Assembly (NCBI GenBank): GCA_015680685.1
Contig: MNCI01001832.1
Span: 370,811-434,810, forward strand
From: Gnetum montanum
Lineage: Eukaryota > Streptophyta > Gnetopsida > Gnetales > Gnetaceae
DNA length: 64,000 nt
Reading direction: 5' to 3'
Part shown: piece after piece, positions 9,786 to 20,640 of the stretch
Position numbering within the stretch: the stretch's first letter is position 1
Layout: each line of letters opens with the position of its first letter
The notes under the pieces: model-generated
Told to the model about the DNA's origin: nothing
What the model saw: only the letters and a program-made list of their open reading frames with translations
Databases searched by the model: none
Program-made: the position numbers and the translations under genes

Positions 9786-11043
9786 GGAAACTCATCCTCG
9801 AGTTCCTTAAAAAGTATTGGGAAGGTATGGGATTATTGAATGAATGGAACTAATGGGATGACTTGTGAATGGATCATCATTAAAAGACTTGATAAAACTG
9901 GTGTTCATGATAACAAGAGTGAACACTTTATTACATTGACATCAGGCCTTAGTTGGTAGCTGAGAAAGAGAGAGAGAAAGAAGTGTTGATGTTGCCAATG
10001 CCAAGATTGCACTTGTCGTTGCCCATCCATAAGCGCACCATTGATCTTGCTCCTTGCATTGCTACTTCTAGCACTACTCCATTCCAAGTGTTTGCTCCAG
10101 ATCCAATCCGTTGTTGTATGATCGCCATCTACACACACAACACAATCTTATATTAGCAAGGGTAAATGAATCATCATGTAATTAATACCTTTCTTCGATG
10201 TAAGTCTATTGGCTAGGTTGTGGTATGGTTGATTGCAAATCTAGAGATATAATATTGATGACTACCGAAGGTGTAGGAGTTAGGAAAAAATCGAAAAAAA
10301 TCAAGGCTAAGAAAAGATCGAAAAAATTGGGCTCCGTACCCCCATGACTAATCGTGAACCTCCGGTAGCATTAGAATGAAGAAAGAAAAGGAAATAAGAA
10401 AGATAGATAAAAAGGGACAACTATGACATCGATGAAATGGATGTCAAGATGAAAATGAACGAAATAAAATGGATCGCAAAAATGTTAGGGAAAAGAAGTT
10501 AACTGGTGCACCAAAGAGGAATGTCAGTGGGTCCTCCCCAAAGCAGGCTCATGCCCTTAATGCCCTGACAAACCCACATTCAAAGAGTTCATAGGTTCTG
10601 AGAATGTCATTTGGAACAAGAGTTAAGGTCTTAACCGCAAGAATTTACCAAAAAGAAAACAATGCATCAACCAAAATATATACACTAACGATACAACCGG
10701 CAATGAGGTGAAGAATGGAGAGAAGGATGGAGAGAATAGAATGGAATGGAATCCCAAGAACCAGGTGGTGTACAGCCCCTTGTGCAGTTTATGATTAAGG
10801 TGACTTGGAAAATTTCATTCCAAGTCCGACCTCAAACAACCCACTTCCAGTGACTTTGCATTAATGCATTTGGCCAAACCATCCTCTTGAAGCAACAAGA
10901 ATGTCTTCACCCAAGAGTCACCACCATTCCAATGAAGCGAGGAGAAGAGAATGGGGAGCGAGAAGGGCCTTAGTTAGAGGGAACATTTTTGTTTTGAGTT
11001 CCATAACCAATGCTTGTAGCCCAAGGAATTATTTTTTCTAAGG

Positions 11044-11144
11044 GGTGTGCTTTGAATTCTCACTTTTTTCTTTCTTCTCTTTTGTTTTTTTGTTTTTTTT
11101 TATTGTTGTTGTTGTTTTGTGTTTTTATGTGTGAGAACCACACC
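11044..11144 (-). repeat. Conserved 3'UTR hairpin
   Basis: Stem GGTGTG/CACACC plus TTCTCAC/GTGAGAA with a CTTTGAA-type bulge on one side and an A/T-rich loop. Homologous hairpins at 34549 and 45884 have paired substitutions. Confidence 0.7.
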
Positions 11145-11686
11145 ATGAAAAGACTTTGTTATTTTTATTGCTCTACTTCCTGATGATTGGGTAACGTCAA
11201 AACAGTAAGAAAACTCAAGAAGAAGAAAACATCCAAGCATCCAAGAGAATGGCCACACAAAAGCATCAAGTTTCCTTGAAGTCACACCCTTTTCAATCCT
11301 TGAGTCCTTCCTTAGTTTGAGAAATGCCCAGTCACTAATTTGTTAAAGTTCTTATTTAGAAAGGGGACTGTACATTTCCAAGCCGAGAGAGACCATAGAA
11401 ACTAGTGGATGAATGGATGAAGTGAACTCATTTCCTGCCATATCAAAAGAAACATACCTTAGTATCAACATCATGACTTAAGGTAAAAACCAAACATTAG
11501 CAATCAATATGAAAAATAGTTCATACCATCATTTCAAACACTTATTGGGTGACAAACTTACACGGTGGGTGACACACACGCACACACACACACACAAAAT
11601 GGAAAAAGTATAATGATGATATAAAACAAAAACAAGAAAAGTTAAAGAAAGTTGTAAAACAAAAAGTAGAAAAGTTAAAGAAATTT

Positions 11687-11830
11687 GCAAAACAAAAATG
11701 TGTAAGACAAAAATGTGTAAAACAAAAACGTTGTAAAACAAAAATGTGTAAAACAAAAACATTGTAAAACAAAAACGTTGTAAAACAAAAACGTTGTAAA
11801 ACAAAAATTTGTAAAATAAAAATGTGAAAA
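11687..11830 (-). repeat. Degenerate 16-bp tandem repeats (TTTTGTTTTACAACG type)
   Basis: About eight units of GTAAAACAAAAACGTT on the plus strand. A shorter version of the same T-rich tract occurs at 33940-34010 in element 4. Confidence 0.85.
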
Positions 11831-12115
11831 AAAAACGTAAAAAGAATTGAGGGCCCCAAATGATTAGCATAGGTGCCCATCTCCCCCATGACTGAGTGGA
11901 AAGGGAGAGATCCAAAATAATGAGCACCTATTGACATTTCTTAAAAGTGTTGAACTTCTCCCAATTGATGATCTTAGATTAAGGGGTGGAAGTTGGCGAT
12001 GCTCATATTCCAACGTATCTATGCCTTTGTTGTTTGCATGGTTTGTCTCCTCAGTTCGTTCCATGCATATTGAGTTGCTCTTTTGAGTAGCTATCAACCA
12101 CGGGGTGTCTACTAC

Positions 12116-12660
12116 TTATTGTGTGGTTGCTACATATAGGCATCTTTGTTTCAAAGTTTCAAGGGCACACCTGTTACATGGAGACATTTCCTCCATGTCA
12201 TCACCTGATGAATCACTGTATGTGATGCATGGAACTTTCCCCTTCTCGATCTTTCCATAAATTTTTACCTTAGAAATTTTCAAAGAAAGATCACAAATTC
12301 CTAGGCATGCATCTACTGTGCTTAGACATGCCCTTCCCATTATAATTGGGAAGTCCCCTTTGTCATTGTTAACTTCAATCACCAGGAAATCAGCTGGGTA
12401 GGACCAATCACACACAGTGGTAACGATGTCCTCCATCAATCCCAAGGGAATGGTGATAGACTGGTCTGCCAGCTCTAGTTGAATGTTACTCTTCTTAAGT
12501 TAGGGCAGGTTCCAGGCTTGATACATCTCTCATGAAATTAGGTTGACTCCAGAACCTGAGTCAAGAAGAGCCTTATGTGGTTCATTTATGGTGATTTGTA
12601 AATAGATTAAGGGACTCCCAGGATCAGTTAGTTTTCTAAGAAGGTGGCCTACCTTGATCT
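12116..12660 (-). pseudogene. Protease of element 2
   Basis: Retropepsin with active site ALLDSGS (minus, Asp-Ser-Gly codons at 12554-12562) and the C-terminal FPIIMGRACLS block (about 12320-12350). The 109-codon open stretch 12116-12445 covers the C-terminal half. A stop after QRCLYVATTQ at 12116 is followed directly by the 3' noncoding region, so the polyprotein ended here. It retains the canonical DSG lost in elements 1 and 3, although the upstream frame is broken (for example at 12500). Confidence 0.8.
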
Positions 12661-12669
12661 AGTTGGTTA

Positions 12670-15196
12670 CGGTATGCATTAACATAACCATATGCGTTAA
12701 GCTCTATTGGACTGAAGGGTGCTCTGAAGTGTTAGATGGTGGAGGAGTGTACATAGACTCAACCGCTTGTTGTTGTGAGAGCTTGTCTGGGCTTCTGGTT
12801 ATGAAGAAAGGTCTTCTCTTTTTATAGTTGTCAGAACTAGTAGCAGGTTGAATATTTACAGCTCTCGCAACGTGACGTTGCTGCGGTTGAGTGGGGAGTT
12901 TCCCTTGCATTGTTGGAGCAGGAGGTGTTATGGGAACTACTGGTGGAAGAGGTGCGGATGGATTTGGAGGATGGTATGGGTATGGAGCATCTCCTAGAGG
13001 AGAAGGAGTCCTCCTAAAGTACTCCTGAACTTGGTAGTGACATTGGGGAGTTGTGTGACCCATAGATTCACTTGGAGAAATTGGCTACTACACATAATAA
13101 CCATATGGATCGGGCTGTCGGTAAGGGTATTGTTGTTTCGGTGATGGCATCCCCCATGACTGTGGGTATTGCCACTACTGATGTTATCCGATGGATTGTG
13201 GTGGAGTTGCACTTGGATAGTATGTTAACAGTTGGTGGAACTACCTTGGGTTACCTTGGGGATAAGGTAACCTTCGAGGTGTCTGCCATTGGTTGAGTCT
13301 TGGGTTAAGTGCATACATCCCAGACTCTTGTAGATGTGAGATGATTGGACAAAATCCCTTAGGATGGTCATAGTGGTAGATCTCACATCCATCGTCATCA
13401 TCTGTGTCTAAATCCACAACCTCATCAGAGATAGTAATTTTCCCCTTACCCTTGTTATGTGCAGGGCCTAAATCTTTCCGCTTTGTCTTGTTCTTGTCAC
13501 TACCTTGTTCCTCCTTAGACTCTTCTACGATTTTCAATACAGTTTCAAGTCTAGAGTCTAAGGAATTCCATACTTCTTCTACCTTAGCCACTACTTCTAT
13601 TGTTAGTTTCTAAAGTAGTAAGGTTTTCCTGTTCACCAACTCTTTGATTGGTGACTCATCCTCTTCATCGCAAAATTTCACTCCCTTCTTTCGAAGAGAG
13701 GGATCACGGTTGTATTCTTCCGCACTTTTCCTTTTTCATAACTCCCCTTCTTCTTTTGCTACTTGTTCCAACAATCAATGAATCTCATGGGATCTAAGTT
13801 CTGGTAATCGCCCTTGGGCATAAGTCCCAAGGGTTCTCCTAGTCTCATGTCTTAGCCCATCTATGATGTGGTGAAGTTGATCCCTTTGTGCATAACCATG
13901 ACCCGGGCAATGATGTAACAATGCATAGTAGCAGCCCATGGCAGCATTCAAGGGTTCATGAATACCTTGCTTCCATCCTTGGATCTGCTTACGCAAGTTT
14001 GACACTCTGGAGTATGTATGATACTTATCGTTGAATAGTTCTAACATCGTACTCCACCTCCTAATGGTTTCCAGTTCTAAGGATTGGTACCAACTCTCTG
14101 CTTCCTTAATGAGTATCCTGGGAAACAACTTTAGTTTCTACCACTCGTTCTCTATATTTTGCAAGGCGTAGGCATCATGGAATGCCTGTAAATAATGTTG
14201 TAGATCAGCGTTGTATCCTCCTTCAAAGCGTGGGATATTATTCATGTCTAAACACTTGATCCGACTATCTTTTAATTGCCTTGTTGAGATTCTTACTGCC
14301 TCTGTTATGTTGAGCATACTTTGGGTTGCAAGTAGGGGCTCATCATAATCATCTCTTTCATGACACCTGTGATGTCTTCATTGTTCCCTACTTTTCCTTC
14401 ATTCATGCCCTTGTCCTCGCTCTCGACTCTCTCATCGAGGTCCCTCATTTTTCTTACCTTTATCCTCTCTATTGTGTTCTTCATGATTGTGCCCAGAAGT
14501 GGAAGGAGAGGGTGAATGATGTGAAGAAGACAAAGAAGAAGGAGAATCATCACTGTGATGATGTTTCTTGCCTTCTCTTCGGTGGCTTCGGGCCTGATCA
14601 TGATGATGATCTAAGTTCCCATCCTTGTCTTTTTTAGTTGTTCCCTCAGTGAACAGTTGGTGTTCATGGGGATCAGAACTAGGGATATGTATCGTGGATC
14701 ATAGGTTCTAATACCCCACCTCCTCACCATCGTTAGGAGGAGGAACATCCTTTGATAGAGAACCAGTTATGAGTGGTTCATGATCTCCAATTTGACTTAG
14801 GATGTGCGGGACCTCTTTGCCCTTCAACAGTGTATGTTGGCTCTCCTGCCTTGAGTCCCTCATATGTTGTAAAGCTATGGGATGGTAATCCCTCATGTCA
14901 AAATCACCCATAACGTATTCAGAATAAAATTTTGTCATGCCAAACTATGCCAAAGCACAGAGAAGCATGTTAGGGACTGCACGATCTGGGGGTAACACTA
15001 TGTTACCATGGAGATCTCTCCAGTGAATCTGTTCTTCTTGATGGAACATAAAAGTAAAATTGGGAATATACTCATTAGGATGAGTATATTCCACCCTATA
15101 TTGTTGAGGAACCAGCTGTTTTAGGTTATGTGTTTTTGATTGCCGACTGTTCTTTGTATTATCCCTAGGTGATGTGCTCTTGTGAGAAGAAGACAT
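12670..15196 (-). pseudogene. gag of element 2
   Basis: Starts MSSSHKSTSPRDNTKNS (15196). In order it shows: N-terminal block VEYTHPNEYIPNFTF; acidic and low-complexity middle; capsid core RRWSTMLELFNDKYHTYSRV through DGLRHETRRTLGTYAQGRL (14128-13775); a basic region; the variant zinc knuckle CEIYHYDHPKGFCP with the second Cys replaced by Tyr; and a Pro/Gln-rich tail (13063-12704). Length, about 800 codons, fits gag of the Athila/Tat side of Ty3/gypsy. Several frameshifts and stops. Confidence 0.85.
15063..15092 (-). repeat. gag-start hairpin, 13-bp arms
   Basis: Arms GGAATATACTCAT and ATGAGTATATTCC with a 4-nt centre, in codons for EYTHPNEYIP. Compared with 59430-59457 both arms changed in a compensating way. 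Confidence 0.8.
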
Positions 15197-15319
15197 TTTT
15201 ATCTATCGGTGTGCTAACTACCATTATATAATTTTTTATCTTGATTAACCCAAAGGTTCGTTTAGGCTCTCAACGATGTGAGTGATGTCCTATGTTCTAC
15301 TCGGCGCACAAACACTTAG

Positions 15320-15337
15320 TCCCCAGCAATGGCGCCA
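15320..15337 (-). other. Primer-binding site of element 2, tRNA-Asp
   Basis: Minus strand TGGCGCCATTGCTGGGGA, one base from the LTR end at 15339; nearly perfect complement of the tRNA-Asp 3' end. Confidence 0.88.
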
Positions 15338-15338
15338 A

Positions 15339-16263
15339 TGATGAGTAGCAAGATACCCCTACACTCAACAATACAAATATGAGCGTAGCACGCACGATTC
15401 GGTCGAAATCCGCAGACTAAGTGCCTACACGCCCCATGGAACACTTAGGGTTAATCGTTCATTGTCTTCCCAGACTTACTTGTAGTTATCACGGTGTATG
15501 GTTAGTAAGTCCGAGGTATATGATTTTTATAGTTTTTATCTTTTATGTCTCCTATGCTATTGAGGTGAAGGGTTGAGAAACTAATTACTAACTCTAACTA
15601 ATGAACTAAGTCTAAATTAACCTAGTGTCAGCATCCATTCCCACTTACCGTACACACCCTGAACTGATGCAACAGTGGCTACCAAACGCTAATCGTTGCT
15701 GGGATCACCATGCGTAACACACGTGCTCGAAGTGGTCGTACTGAGGTGCTTAACTAGGAGGAAAGGATAAGAGAATCTAATCTAGCCTAAGTGCGATGAG
15801 CATCCGTTCCTTGATCATCCGTACACATCCTTAAATGCTCGTAATCAAGTCGTACTCATTCCGTGTTACTAGGAGATAAGGGTGAGAGAGAAAGCAATAA
15901 ATAACATTAAATAAAATCCTATTTAGCCTATTCCATGCATTGCATGGTTTATCCATGAAGTTCGTCTTTATTGTCGTACACAACTTGTGTTCAGGTACAA
16001 TGTTTCTCGAATAAAGATCCATTTACTTTAGGACTCCTACTACGGGCACATGGAAAATATTCTATCTCTAGAGTGATCAATCTGCTAGAGTTTCCCTACT
16101 TCTAGCCTAGGATGATGAAACAAGGGAGAGCTGCCTCTTATTTATAGATATGACGATGCACCGTGATATCACGTACGTGATATTGTAGGGGACGACGTGA
16201 TATCGCGGTGGCTGCGATATTGCGTACGTGATATCGTGGCCCATGCGATATCACGTCTCATCA
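15339..16263 (-). repeat. 5' LTR of element 2 (925 bp)
   Basis: Has TGATGAG...CTCATCA ends; minus TATA at 16139-16147; polyadenylation-type AATAAAG in R. It is longer than its sister LTR by the gap at 9303 and by two 14-bp palindrome units. Confidence 0.93.
16139..16258 (-). promoter_or_regulatory. LTR promoter with six GATATC palindromes
   Basis: Six decamers between the LTR end and the TATA. Two of them form pairs separated by GTAC (GATATCAC-GTAC-GTGATATT and GATATTGC-GTAC-GTGATATC read on the plus strand). Confidence 0.85.
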
Positions 16264-16268
16264 CCACT
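16264..16268. repeat. Target-site duplication CCACT (right, element 2)
   Basis: Exact copy of 8990-8994; ORF2 of element 1 resumes immediately after it. Confidence 0.95.
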
Positions 16269-18375
16269 CACAAGACAATGCTAGAGACCCTCTTTACCAT
16301 TGAGTGCATGCACAAACTATGAAAGCAAGTCTTACAACAACAGTAACAGCAAGTAGGGACAAGTGGTGGTGATCCATTTATGTACAGACCAACCATGAGC
16401 CACCTCAATGAGGTAGCTTGAACCATAAGCTAGATAGAGGGTGCGACATCAATTTTATCAACCCAACACATGTAGGTATCCACAAGGTTGAATCCAAGTG
16501 CTTGTGAGGTAATGGTATCTCTCTCACAATAGTAGTAATTCCCAGACATCTCTAGGAATGCCAATACCTTTTCGATGTGTCTAGAGGAGGGTGAGGGGGC
16601 AATTGTCCTAGTGATGTAGCATCATGAGCAAGAGATAATGGCTGAAGTAGTTGTTGGCAAAGTGATTGAAGTACTTAATGTGCCTGTTGCATCTACACTA
16701 TACATTCATGCACTTAGAGATGTATATACATCTATAAGAACTCTCAGTAGTATATTAAGCACAACCCAACATGAGGAATTGCTAGATCAACTAGTGGGAA
16801 CTAGGCAACCTATTTTAGATATCTTTTACCCTATAAATACCATCACTACAACCTAGTTGGAGCTACTCAAAGCAAGGGGAAAATGCATAATCAGGAAAGG
16901 GAAACTTGAAATAGCTAAACTGAAAATCAACACTTGGTTGTAAAAGTTGCCAAACTAAGATCCCACCTTGCTGATCCTACACTACTCAACCAAGCAATCA
17001 CATGAGATGAAACATTTTAACAACCATTGAGGCTAGCATTGGTAATGCTTGCATCACATCCACTAATGTGGCTAACAATGATCCCGATGAAGCCCTCAGG
17101 ACTCTTCTAATTATGCTGGTTCATAGTTGGAACATGAAGTATGATGAGAGTTTGTAGCATGAATTCAATAAGAAGATTGAGAGGTACGTTGTGGTTTGGA
17201 TGGTGTGGTGGTATAGTCAAACTAGTGAATCTCATAAGGCTTCTAAGGCTATAGTGATAACTACTTAGGCTTCTTGGATCAGAGGTGATAGTCTTTGACT
17301 AGTCCTTGGCTAATGCCATGACACATAACATTTAGAAGGACTTGGTCCAAACTCATCGGGAAAATGAGGCCTTGATAGGAGAAAATCATAGCCTATAGAA
17401 TGTTGATGCATAGAAGCAATAGATGTTAGAATTTATCCATCAACAATAGGAGTAGCTAGCAAGGGTGAATACAGAATTGAGGAGGTTGGTAGTAGAGAAT
17501 AGAAACCTCTTAATGGAAAAAGTCTATGCCTTATGCTAGAAATTTGCAATCGAGATTTTAGTTTAGAAAAATGAGGCCCTTAAGTTTAAAGGGATTAAAA
17601 ATCATTATAGGGACTAGGTGTGATTACAAAAAGAAATCAACAAGAAGCACATCTAATTAGTAAAGATAAAAGTCAATGAGGCCCTTTAGTAGCTCTATCA
17701 AGGAGGTGATGTCTAGTAGCCTATCTTTGATGAGCTAAATGCATACAACAAGGCTGAAATCTATCTAAAGGAGCTACAAATCAAGGAAATGATAGAGTAC
17801 ATGGAGCTTGCCAACCTTAGATATGCAAACCTAGCAATGTTGACTACTATAAGGCCATGGTTAGAATTGAAGAAATAAGTGACCAACTCATACTTCTTGT
17901 ATAAGGCAAAGTTCAAGCATCATAAAGAAACCAAGCAGAAGCTTGAGACAGCAAATGTAGAACTCAAGGTTCTCAAGGTAGAGTTCACTAATCATAGATC
18001 AAATGCTGAGAACCTAGCTAAGAGAATGAATGACTACTAGGAGCTGCAAAATGTACTTAGGGAATTTGACATCAAATGCAAATAGTTCACTACTTGGTCA
18101 TTAATGTGAAGGAGCTATTCCCTATAATGCCTTGTTCATGGGATATTTCCATTCTGGCCCCTATTGGTAAAGTAGCATGGATGGTGAATGATCCCTAGAG
18201 TAAGAAGGAGAAGATGAAGGTATTGTTGGACATCTTCTATCTTCTACTAAAAGTTGTAACTATCACAAAACAACCACAACAACCACCTTAACAATTTCAT
18301 GCACTCGAAGCAGGAGAAGGTTCTTTAGAAGCTCACGTGCCTCCACCACCTAGGATCGTTTGAACTTCTTCTTCA
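16269..18375 (+). pseudogene. ORF2 of element 1, C-terminal part
   Basis: Continuation after element 2. It contains a second conserved block (MAEVVVGKVIEVLNVPVAS, 16638-16856, ending near QPILDIFYPINT), then a long Glu/Lys/Leu-rich segment (16870-18080; for example ETKQKLETANVELKVLKVEF) typical of coiled coil, then a C-terminal block GKVAWMVNDP (about 18168-18200) and a Pro-rich tail. All three parts match ORF2 of element 3 in order. Many TAG/TAA stops at Gln positions. Function unknown. Confidence 0.7.
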
Positions 18376-18591
18376 TCTTCATGCCATTAGAGGAGTTATG
18401 TTTGTCATTTTTATCCTAGTGTTCAATTTTGTTGTCTTAAACATAAGAATTTTGTAATGATTGTAAACTATACATTTGGGCACTTAATTTTTGTTATGTT
18501 TGTTTTGTGTTTCTGTAGTTAGTCCATATTTTATACCTTCCAAAATTTTGTAAAGAACTTAAGGATGAGTTTTCATTTAGTCATGGGGATA
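18376..18591 (+). other. 3'UTR and polypurine tract before LTR 18592
   Basis: Conserved terminal box: CATATTTTATACCTTCC, then GGATGAGTTTTCATTTAG, then TCATGGGGATA directly before TGATGAATC. The same series precedes LTRs at 9768 (minus), 35851, 50482 and 61916. Confidence 0.7.
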
Positions 18592-19437
18592 TGATGAATC
18601 ACATTTTTGAACCATGTCAACAAGATTCCATTAATACGACCCTGTCGATGGGATGTCATCAATGTGGGATTTGACCCATTGATGTGTACCCATCAATAGG
18701 GCACCTTGTCTTCACCTATGAATGTGCACCTATTTGCCACATTTATGGTAATTTTTCGATAGTTATAGTGAAGTGCTTGTAGTTTTTCCATTTGAGAGTT
18801 AGGATATTTATAGAGTGCCTACAATAGGAGTTAAAGAGTATATAGATTGTTATTCAACCACTATTATACCTAAGAACTTTAATGTAAACGACAATAAAGA
18901 TGAGCTTTTTTTGATAAAACCTTGCAGCACTTGAAATAGATTAATTATTTTCTTAAGCATTTAACACTCATGTAATTTACTTTAATGTTTTAAGTAATTA
19001 ATTAATATTTATTAAATAGCACACATAAGTATGACTACTTTGAGTATACATTTAACGCTTGGTAATCCTAGTGATGCTTAACATTTGATGACCTAGTAGT
19101 GCTACAATGTGTTCAGGATGTGTACGACAAGTGGGAATGGATGCTTATGTTAGGATTAGATAGTTATTACATTAGTTAAACATTTATATACTTTATTTTT
19201 ATTCTTAGCTGACTTAATTGATAAAAGATAAAATGATAAAAATCATATACCTCAGTTGCACTTAATCATATACTTGAATATCATAAGTGAAACTGGGAAG
19301 ACAATGATTGCAATAGTTAGATTCACCTCCTAGAACCAATGTACTTAGAAACCTAAAGTCTTTAGAATTCAATTGGATCGCTTAATGAACGCTAGCAATT
19401 CGTCTAGTTGAACATTGGGTATACTCATTGCTCATCA
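18592..19437 (+). repeat. LTR closing the element 1 chimera
   Basis: Starts TGATGAATCAC and ends CTCATCA. U3 has CATCAATG/CATTGATG repeats but no CTATAAATA. It diverges strongly from the LTR at 4514, so the two are not a pair from one insertion. Confidence 0.8.
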
Positions 19438-19500
19438 AAAAAGATCAGGCCTTACCTTTATTTAGAAGTTTCCTTATGGGTTTTCACCTCTTACTAAAGG

Positions 19501-19505
19501 GTTTT
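19501..19505. repeat. Probable TSD of element 3 (GTTTT)
   Basis: GTTTT before the LTR at 19506 against GTTTC at 51366-51370 after the 3' LTR: four of five identical, one C/T difference. Bases 19438-19500 between the two LTRs are unclassified. Confidence 0.6.
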
Positions 19506-20485
19506 TGATGATTCACTTTTAGTTGGTTGTGTTAACGAGGCCTGGTCAATGTGGCTTCATTGATTGGGCCTTGTCAATGAGGCCTCTTCAACATGGTTTC
19601 ATTGAGTAGGCCTTGTCAATGAGGCCTAGCTGATGCATCTTATCATGCGTTGATGAGGCCTCATCGATGCAATGTCTATTTTTAGCTATAAATACATGCC
19701 TACCAGCTACATTTATGGCATTAGAAATTGTAGTTGTAGTGAATCTCTTGTAGTTTTTCCATTTGAAACTTAGAATTTTCCTCTCGAGTGCCCGCAGCAG
19801 AAGTCATTAAGTGTATGGATCTTTATTTGAGCATTGTTGTACCTGAGCATGATAGTGTGTGAGGTAATAAAGACAAAATTTTTAATAAACCTTGTAGCAC
19901 CTTGGATAGATTAATATTTTATTTATGCATTTAATGTTTTCAATTGTTTTGTTAAATGTTTTCAATTATTTATTAAATTTTTTCTAGAAATTATGTTAAT
20001 GAGGTAATGAAGCAAGATATATGACACACATAAGTATGACCACTTCAAGTGTAACATGTATTTGCTTGGTAATCCTAGTAGTGTTATTGCTTGGTACGCC
20101 CATTAGCGTAGCGCTTGGTTGCCTAGTAGTAGATATGTGGGTTCAGGACATGTATAGAAAGTGGGACTGGATGCTTACGTTAGGACTAGTTAGACATTAG
20201 TTGATTAGTTAAAATTAAATTAGTTAATCCAATCACTTTATTTCTCTTCAAGTACCGAAACCATAAAAATACAAAATGATAAAAATTACATACCTCAATT
20301 ACACTTAACCATATCATTGTACATCACAAGTGTAATTAGGAAGACAATGATTAACCTTAAGGCAAGATTCACTTCCTAGAGGATAAGTGCACCAGAAACG
20401 ATAAAGTCCACAAAATTCAACCAGATCACGAGTGAATGTTTTGTGATTCGTATGCTTGGATGTAAGGGTACCTCATTTCTCATCA
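19506..20485 (+). repeat. 5' LTR of element 3 (980 bp)
   Basis: TGATGATTCAC start, CTCATCA end, TATA at 19686-19694, AATAAAG in R. About 90 bp longer than the 3' LTR, nearly all of it in the AGGCCT repeat array. Confidence 0.92.
19530..19694 (+). promoter_or_regulatory. LTR promoter: AGGCCT palindrome array plus TATA
   Basis: About six AGGCCT- or GGGCCT-centred inverted units. The last, at 19649-19672, contains the perfect palindrome GATGAGGCCTCATC and ends 13 bp before CTATAAATA. That unit is identical over 24 bp to 46851-46874. Confidence 0.85.
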
Positions 20486-20486
20486 T

Positions 20487-20504
20487 TGGTACCATTTCCA
20501 AGGA
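20487..20504 (+). other. Primer-binding site of element 3
   Basis: TGGTACCATTTCCAAGGA, one base after the LTR; decayed tRNA-Asp type. Confidence 0.7.
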
Positions 20505-20640
20505 CATTGTTGGTTAAAACATGTGCTATTTAGGTTTAGGTGAATATCATTAATATCGTTGTATGAACCTTAAATTCAATATCATTTTCACTATACATAG
20601 AATTATAAAAGCACACTGACATTTTATTGTATATTGCAAA

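Larger units (their letters stand above)
9786..12100 (-). other. 3' noncoding region of element 2
   Basis: About 2.3 kb between protease and the polypurine tract without a credible gene. It contains a second polypurine-like TCATGGGGGAGATGG (about 11875-11893), T-rich 16-bp repeats, the conserved hairpin (11044-11144) and a block near 10530-10600 also present in elements 3, 4 and 5. Open frames such as 11529-11937 are products of the T-rich repeats; 9905-10138 may be a vestige of an ORF2 tail but is not supported. Confidence 0.7.
8995..16263 (-). mobile_element. Element 2: complete insertion, gag-PR only (7.27 kb)
   Basis: Minus-strand LTR element with LTRs 8995-9768 (3') and 15339-16263 (5'), TSD CCACT, PBS at 15320-15337 and a polypurine tract next to 9768. 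It encodes gag and protease. Right after protease the sequence goes directly to the 3' noncoding region; RT, RNase H, integrase and ORF2 are absent, so it would have to move in trans. The left LTR contains an assembly gap (n at 9303) where about 130 bp of the sister LTR is missing. Confidence 0.93.
8317..19437 (+). mobile_element. Element 1, 3' half: ORF2-3'UTR-LTR of another element
   Basis: After the junction comes ORF2-type coding sequence (interrupted by element 2 at 8995-16263), a 3' noncoding tail with the conserved CATACCTTCC block, a polypurine-like TCATGGGGATATGATG at about 18580, and an LTR at 18592-19437. This LTR lacks the canonical TATA and does not match the LTR at 4514. Confidence 0.7.

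Noticed and set aside
11529-11937. Two overlapping ~130-aa minus-strand ORFs rich in Phe/Leu
   Set aside because: They are translations of the 16-bp T-rich tandem repeat in two frames, with no conservation in the homologous tracts of elements 3, 4 and 5.
13072-13296. 74-aa plus ORF and similar plus ORFs inside element 2
   Set aside because: Antisense shadows of gag; conservation follows the minus frame.
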